Part shown: positions 60,901 to 64,000 of the stretch, piece after piece
How positions within the stretch are numbered: the first letter of the stretch is position 1
How the letters are laid out: each line of letters starts with the position of its first letter
DNA from: Cellulomonas cellasea
GTDB taxonomy: Bacteria; Actinomycetota; Actinomycetes; Actinomycetales; Cellulomonadaceae
Direction of reading: 5' to 3'
NCBI RefSeq assembly: GCF_006538745.1
Contig: NZ_BJLR01000030.1
Coordinates: forward strand, 62,001 to 126,000
Length of the DNA: 64,000 nucleotides
Notes under the pieces: model-generated
What the model was told of the DNA's origin: nothing
Seen by the model: only the letters and a program-made list of their open reading frames with translations
The model's database searches: none
Position numbers and translations under genes: made by a program

Positions 60901-61905
60901 TCATGACGTCTTCGGCAGGCCGGCCGGGTTGGTCTCCGACGTCGCGATGGCCTCGCCCTCGAGACCCCAGCGCTCGAGGACCTCGGTGTAGGTGCCGTCC
61001 TCGATCGCGTGGTTGAGCGCCGCGGTGAACGCGGGCGCCAGGTCGTTGCCCTTGAGCGTCGCGGCGGCGATCTGCGCGGTCGCGGGCCAGCCGCCGTTGA
61101 GCGTGCCGACCACCGTGAAGTCCTGCGGCGAGACCTTCGCCTTGTACGCCGCGGTGGCGTTCGGGCCGAACGACACGTCGATGCGCCCGCTCTGCAGCGC
61201 GAGGATCGTGTCGCCGTCGTTCTCGAAGTACTCGATCGTCGCCGGGTCGAGGCCCGCGGCCTGGTTCTCCTCGTCCCACGCGAGCAGGATCTTCTCCTGG
61301 TTGGTGCCCGAGCCGACGGCGACCGTCAGGCCGGCGACGTCCGCCGGCTCGTCGATCTCGGTGATCTCCTCGTTGCCGGTCTTGACGAGCCAGCCGAGCT
61401 CGTCGGTGCGGTAGGACGAGAAGTCGTACAGCTCCTTGCGCTCCTCGGTCACGGTCACGTTGGAGATGACCGCGTCGACGTCGCCCGACTGCAGGGCGAG
61501 CGGCCAGTCGGCCCACGCCTTGACCTCGAGCTCGAGCTCCTTGCCGAGCGCGTCCGCGACGAGCTGGGCGATGTCGGTCTCGTTGCCGATCGGCGTCTTC
61601 TCGTCGTCGGCGAGGAACGCGAGCGGCGCGACGTACGCACTGACCGCGACCGTGAGGGTCTCGGTGTCGCGGTACGCCGCGGGCAGCAGCGCGGTCGCCT
61701 CGGCGGACTCGGTCGTGCGGATGCGGTCCTGCTCGGGGCTCGTGTCGACCTCGAGGCCTGCCGCCTCGGCCGCGGCCTCCAGGTCGCTGCCTGCCTCGGC
61801 GTCGGCCTCGGCGCCCGACGCGCACGCCGCGAGCAGGGCGACGAGCGGGAGCGTGAGCGCGGCGGCGGCGAGCCGCGTGCGGCGGGCCGGGGTGGTGCGG
61901 GTCAT
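60901..61905 (-). CDS. Amino-acid-type ABC substrate-binding lipoprotein
   Basis: Family 3 solute-binding protein of 334 residues with a lipobox (LVALLAACASG). Recognisable: LTVAVSAYVAPLAFLADDEKTPIGNETDIAQLVADALG, ALQSGDVDAVISNVTVTEERKELYDFSSYRTDELGWLV and VAVGSGTNQEKILLAWDEENQ, where the binding residues of amino-acid receptors lie. The region between residues 30 and 75 is an acidic linker. It belongs with the permease and ATPase immediately upstream. Ligand unknown; sulfur-containing amino acids or S-substituted cysteines fit the neighbourhood. Confidence 0.92.
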   Translation of the reverse strand: MTRTTPARRTRLAAAALTLPLVALLAACASGAEADAEAGSDLEAAAEAAGLEVDTSPEQDRIRTTESAEATALLPAAYRDTETLTVAVSAYVAPLAFLADDEKTPIGNETDIAQLVADALGKELELEVKAWADWPLALQSGDVDAVISNVTVTEERKELYDFSSYRTDELGWLVKTGNEEITEIDEPADVAGLTVAVGSGTNQEKILLAWDEENQAAGLDPATIEYFENDGDTILALQSGRIDVSFGPNATAAYKAKVSPQDFTVVGTLNGGWPATAQIAAATLKGNDLAPAFTAALNHAIEDGTYTEVLERWGLEGEAIATSETNPAGLPKTS

Positions 61906-61982
61906 GGCAGTGCCTTCCGTGGGGGTGGGGTGACGCGGGGGGTGCGTCGGGCGGTGCGGGGGTGGAGTGTCGGCGGCGCGGG

Positions 61983-62780
61983 TCAGAGGACCTTGTCGAG
62001 GAACGCGCGCGTACGGGGGTGCGTCGGGGCGTCGAGCACCTGCGCGGGCGGGCCCTGCTCGACGACGCGGCCGGCGTCCATGAACACGACGTGGTCGGCG
62101 ATCCCGCGCGCGAAGCCGATCTCGTGCGTGACGACGAGCATCGTCGTGCCGGTGCGCGCGAGGTCCGCGATGACGTCGAGGACCTCGCCGACGAGCTCGG
62201 GGTCCAGCGCGGAGGTCGGTTCGTCGAAGAGCAGCACGCGGGGCCGGGTCGCGAGCGCCCGGGCGATCGCGACGCGCTGCTGCTGACCGCCCGAGAGCTG
62301 GCGCGGGCGGGCGTCGGCCTTGTCGGCGAGCCCGACGCGGGCGAGCAGGGCGCGCGCCTCGACCTCGACCTCGGCGCGCGGGCGGCCCTGCGCGGAGACG
62401 GGCGCCTCGACGAGGTTCTCGAGCACCGTGAGGTGCGGGAAGAGGTTGAACGACTGGAACACGAAGCCGATGCCCGTGCGCTGGCGCAGGACGTCCTTCT
62501 CCTTGAGCTCGCGCAGCGCGTCGCCCCGGCGCCGGTAGCCGATGATGTCGCCGTCGATCGCCACGAACCCGCGGTCGACGCGCTCGAGGTGGTTGATCAC
62601 GCGCAGCAGGGTCGACTTGCCTGAGCCCGACGGGCCCAGGACGACGGTCACGGTGCCCGGCGCGAGGTCGAGGTCGATGCCCGCGAGCACCTCGAGCGTG
62701 CCGTAGCTCTTGTGCACGTCGTGGACCTCGATGCGCCCGACGCCGGTGCGGGTCGCGGGCAGGGCGGGTGCGGCGGTCAT
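61983..62780 (-). CDS. Amino-acid-type ABC transporter ATPase
   Basis: A 265-residue ATPase of the polar amino-acid class: Walker A VVLGPSGSGKSTLLRVINHLE, FVFQSFNLFPHLTVLEN Q-loop, signature LSGGQQQRVAIARALA, Walker B VLLFDEPTSALDPELVGEVLDVI and VTHEIGFARGIADHVVFMD, all typical of the GlnQ/HisP group. ATG start overlaps the permease stop (ATGA). Powers the uptake system upstream of the oxygenases. Confidence 0.95.
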   Translation of the reverse strand: MTAAPALPATRTGVGRIEVHDVHKSYGTLEVLAGIDLDLAPGTVTVVLGPSGSGKSTLLRVINHLERVDRGFVAIDGDIIGYRRRGDALRELKEKDVLRQRTGIGFVFQSFNLFPHLTVLENLVEAPVSAQGRPRAEVEVEARALLARVGLADKADARPRQLSGGQQQRVAIARALATRPRVLLFDEPTSALDPELVGEVLDVIADLARTGTTMLVVTHEIGFARGIADHVVFMDAGRVVEQGPPAQVLDAPTHPRTRAFLDKVL

Positions 62781-63934
62781 CCGTGGTCTCCGTGCGTCGG
62801 TGCGGTCGGGGTGGTGCGCGTGAGGTGGCCACGGGTGCCGGTGCCCCGGGCGAACCCGGGCGGGACGCTCGCCGGCACCGGGCGGCCGGTCGCGCGGGCG
62901 CCGAGCACCGCGAACGTCCAGCGCACGCGCTGCAGCGGCGTCGGGGGCAGGGTCCGCAGCGCGCCGCGGGCGTAGTACCGCTCGAGGTAGAACTGCGCGA
63001 CCGTCAGCACCGTCGTGAGCACGAGGTACCAGATCGCCGCGACGAGCAGCAGCGGGACGACGCGCTGGTTGCGGCCGTAGATGACGCCGACGGTGTAGAA
63101 CAGCTCCCCGTACGCGAGCACGTAGACCACCGAGGTGCCCTTGACCAGGCCGATGATCTCGTTGATCGAGGTCGGCACCACCGTGCGCATGGCCTGCGGG
63201 AGCACGATGCGCCACTGCTGGCGCGCCCGCGGGATGCCGAGCGACGCCGCGGCCTCGTGCTGGCCCTGGTCGACGCCGAGGATCCCCGCGCGGACGATCT
63301 CGGCCGAGTACGCCGCCTGGGAGAGCCCGAGCCCGAGCACCGCAGCGCCGAACTTGTCGATCACGTCGAGCGTCCCGACCTCGGCGAACGCCGGCCCGAA
63401 CGGGATGCCGAACGACAGCGTCGGGTACAGGTAGGCCAGGTTGTACCAGAGCAGCAGCTGCAGGATCAGCGGCACCGAGCGGAACACCCAGACGTAGGAC
63501 CACGCGACCGACTGCAGGAGCGGCGAGCGCGAGAGCCGCATGAGGGCGAGGACCGTGCCGAGCCCGAAGCCGACGACCGCCGCGGCGGCCGTGAGGCGCA
63601 CGGTCCCCCACAGCCCGCCGAGCACCGACGGCCACGTGAGGTACTGCGCGACGACGTCCCACTCCCAGTGCTCGTTCGTCACGAGCGAGCTCACGACCAT
63701 CGCGACGAGCACGGCGACGACGGCGGTGGCGACCCACCGCGCGGGGTGCCGGGCGGGCACGACGCGCAGGTCCGCGAACGACGTCGCCCCCGGTGCGGCC
63801 GCGCGCGCCCGACCGACGGCCGCGCCGCCCGTCGGGGGCGCGGCGTCGCCTGCCTGCGCCGGTCCGTCGGGGCGCAGCGGGGGCGGCGGCGCGAGCTGGC
63901 GCGACTCGTCCTGGGGCAGCGAGACGGTGCTCAT
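62777..63934 (-). CDS. Amino-acid-type ABC transporter permease
   Basis: HisM/GlnP-type inner-membrane protein, about 385 residues with a long hydrophilic, Pro/Ala-rich N-terminus (about 1-65). Core: LTWPSVLGGLWGTVRLTAAAAVVGFGLGTVLALMRLS, WVFRSVPLILQLLLWYN and the EAA loop HEAAASLGIPRARQQWRIVLPQAMRTVVPTSINEIIGLVKGTSV. The start ATG overlaps the upstream gene's stop (ATGA); an in-frame ATG at 63952 is less likely because of that coupling. The C-terminal 40 residues form a hydrophilic tail. Confidence 0.93.
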   Translation of the reverse strand: MSTVSLPQDESRQLAPPPPLRPDGPAQAGDAAPPTGGAAVGRARAAAPGATSFADLRVVPARHPARWVATAVVAVLVAMVVSSLVTNEHWEWDVVAQYLTWPSVLGGLWGTVRLTAAAAVVGFGLGTVLALMRLSRSPLLQSVAWSYVWVFRSVPLILQLLLWYNLAYLYPTLSFGIPFGPAFAEVGTLDVIDKFGAAVLGLGLSQAAYSAEIVRAGILGVDQGQHEAAASLGIPRARQQWRIVLPQAMRTVVPTSINEIIGLVKGTSVVYVLAYGELFYTVGVIYGRNQRVVPLLLVAAIWYLVLTTVLTVAQFYLERYYARGALRTLPPTPLQRVRWTFAVLGARATGRPVPASVPPGFARGTGTRGHLTRTTPTAPTHGDHG

Positions 63935-64000
63935 GAGGTGACTCCCAGCCACTTCTCGAAGGGCAACGGTCCGGCCGGCTGGACGGCCGGGTCGAACAGG
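63931..64000 (-). CDS. C-terminal fragment of an upstream gene (window edge)
   Basis: The last 22 residues, LFDPAVQPAGPLPFEKWLG plus VTS, then a stop overlapping the permease start. The gene continues beyond the window. It belongs to the same operon by ATGA coupling, but the fragment is too short to name. Confidence 0.6.
   Translation of the reverse strand, partial: LFDPAVQPAGPLPFEKWLGVTS

Overview
The window is about 64 kb of very GC-rich DNA with GTG starts, short overlapping genes (ATGA/GTGA junctions) and typical actinobacterial families (DUF3052, DUF3145, BldC, polyphosphate glucokinase, homodimeric AceE, GlnE/GlnA2). The gene content, including a cellulose-type LPMO with a CBM2 and a secreted beta-helix hydrolase-like protein, suggests a soil or plant-litter member of the Micrococcales (Cellulomonas/Promicromonospora-like). 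No rRNA, transposase, prophage or CRISPR array was seen.

1-30 kb is conserved core. It holds a PerM-like transporter (cut by the window edge), glnE-glnA2, nadE, panB, map-ppgK, RNase P RNA, an RNase H/phosphatase - coiled coil - NIF3 - MOSC operon, tRNA-Val, ahpE-DUF3052, divergent aceE, then a PucR-type regulator (FasR-like) heading the type II fatty-acid operon fabD-fabH-acpP-fabF, followed by DUF3145 and peptide deformylase. The order glnE-glnA2 ... panB ... RNase H ... ahpE-aceE-regulator-fabD resembles the block I recall from mycobacteria, so it looks ancestral.

30.6-35 kb is a cyclic-di-GMP node. A BldC-type regulator is preceded by a recognisable c-di-GMP-I (GEMM) riboswitch whose 3' end abuts its ribosome-binding site. 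Divergent from it lies a 1,140-residue protein with a LacI-type ligand-binding fold, PAS, GGDEF and EAL domains.

35-48 kb is mixed. It has DUF5655 and DUF2231 proteins, the LPMO, a tRNA with anticodon CAT, the GH55-like secreted protein, a PfkB kinase, tRNA-Asn, a sugar isomerase/GPH-symporter pair, P-loop and TmrB-like proteins, DUF1990, an AraC regulator divergent from a methyltransferase, and an SRAP/HMCES-type DNA-repair protein.

48.8-64 kb is an organosulfur-acquisition island. A dipeptide-type ABC transporter operon (minus strand) and a flavin reductase (plus strand) diverge from a 670-bp control region. That region contains two head-to-head SAM riboswitches of the SAM-IV/SAM-I-like type, a cysteine-rich leader peptide, a short ORF coupled to the reductase, and two near-identical palindromic operators flanking a perfect 11-bp inverted repeat. 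Converging on the reductase is a minus-strand operon: amino-acid-type ABC permease, ATPase and binding protein, a sarcosine-oxidase-like flavoenzyme, and three luciferase-like flavin monooxygenases (one SsuD-like). The reductase plausibly supplies reduced flavin to these monooxygenases, so the island would import sulfur compounds and oxidatively release their sulfur when SAM and cysteine are low. This functional reading is inference from families and regulatory signals.
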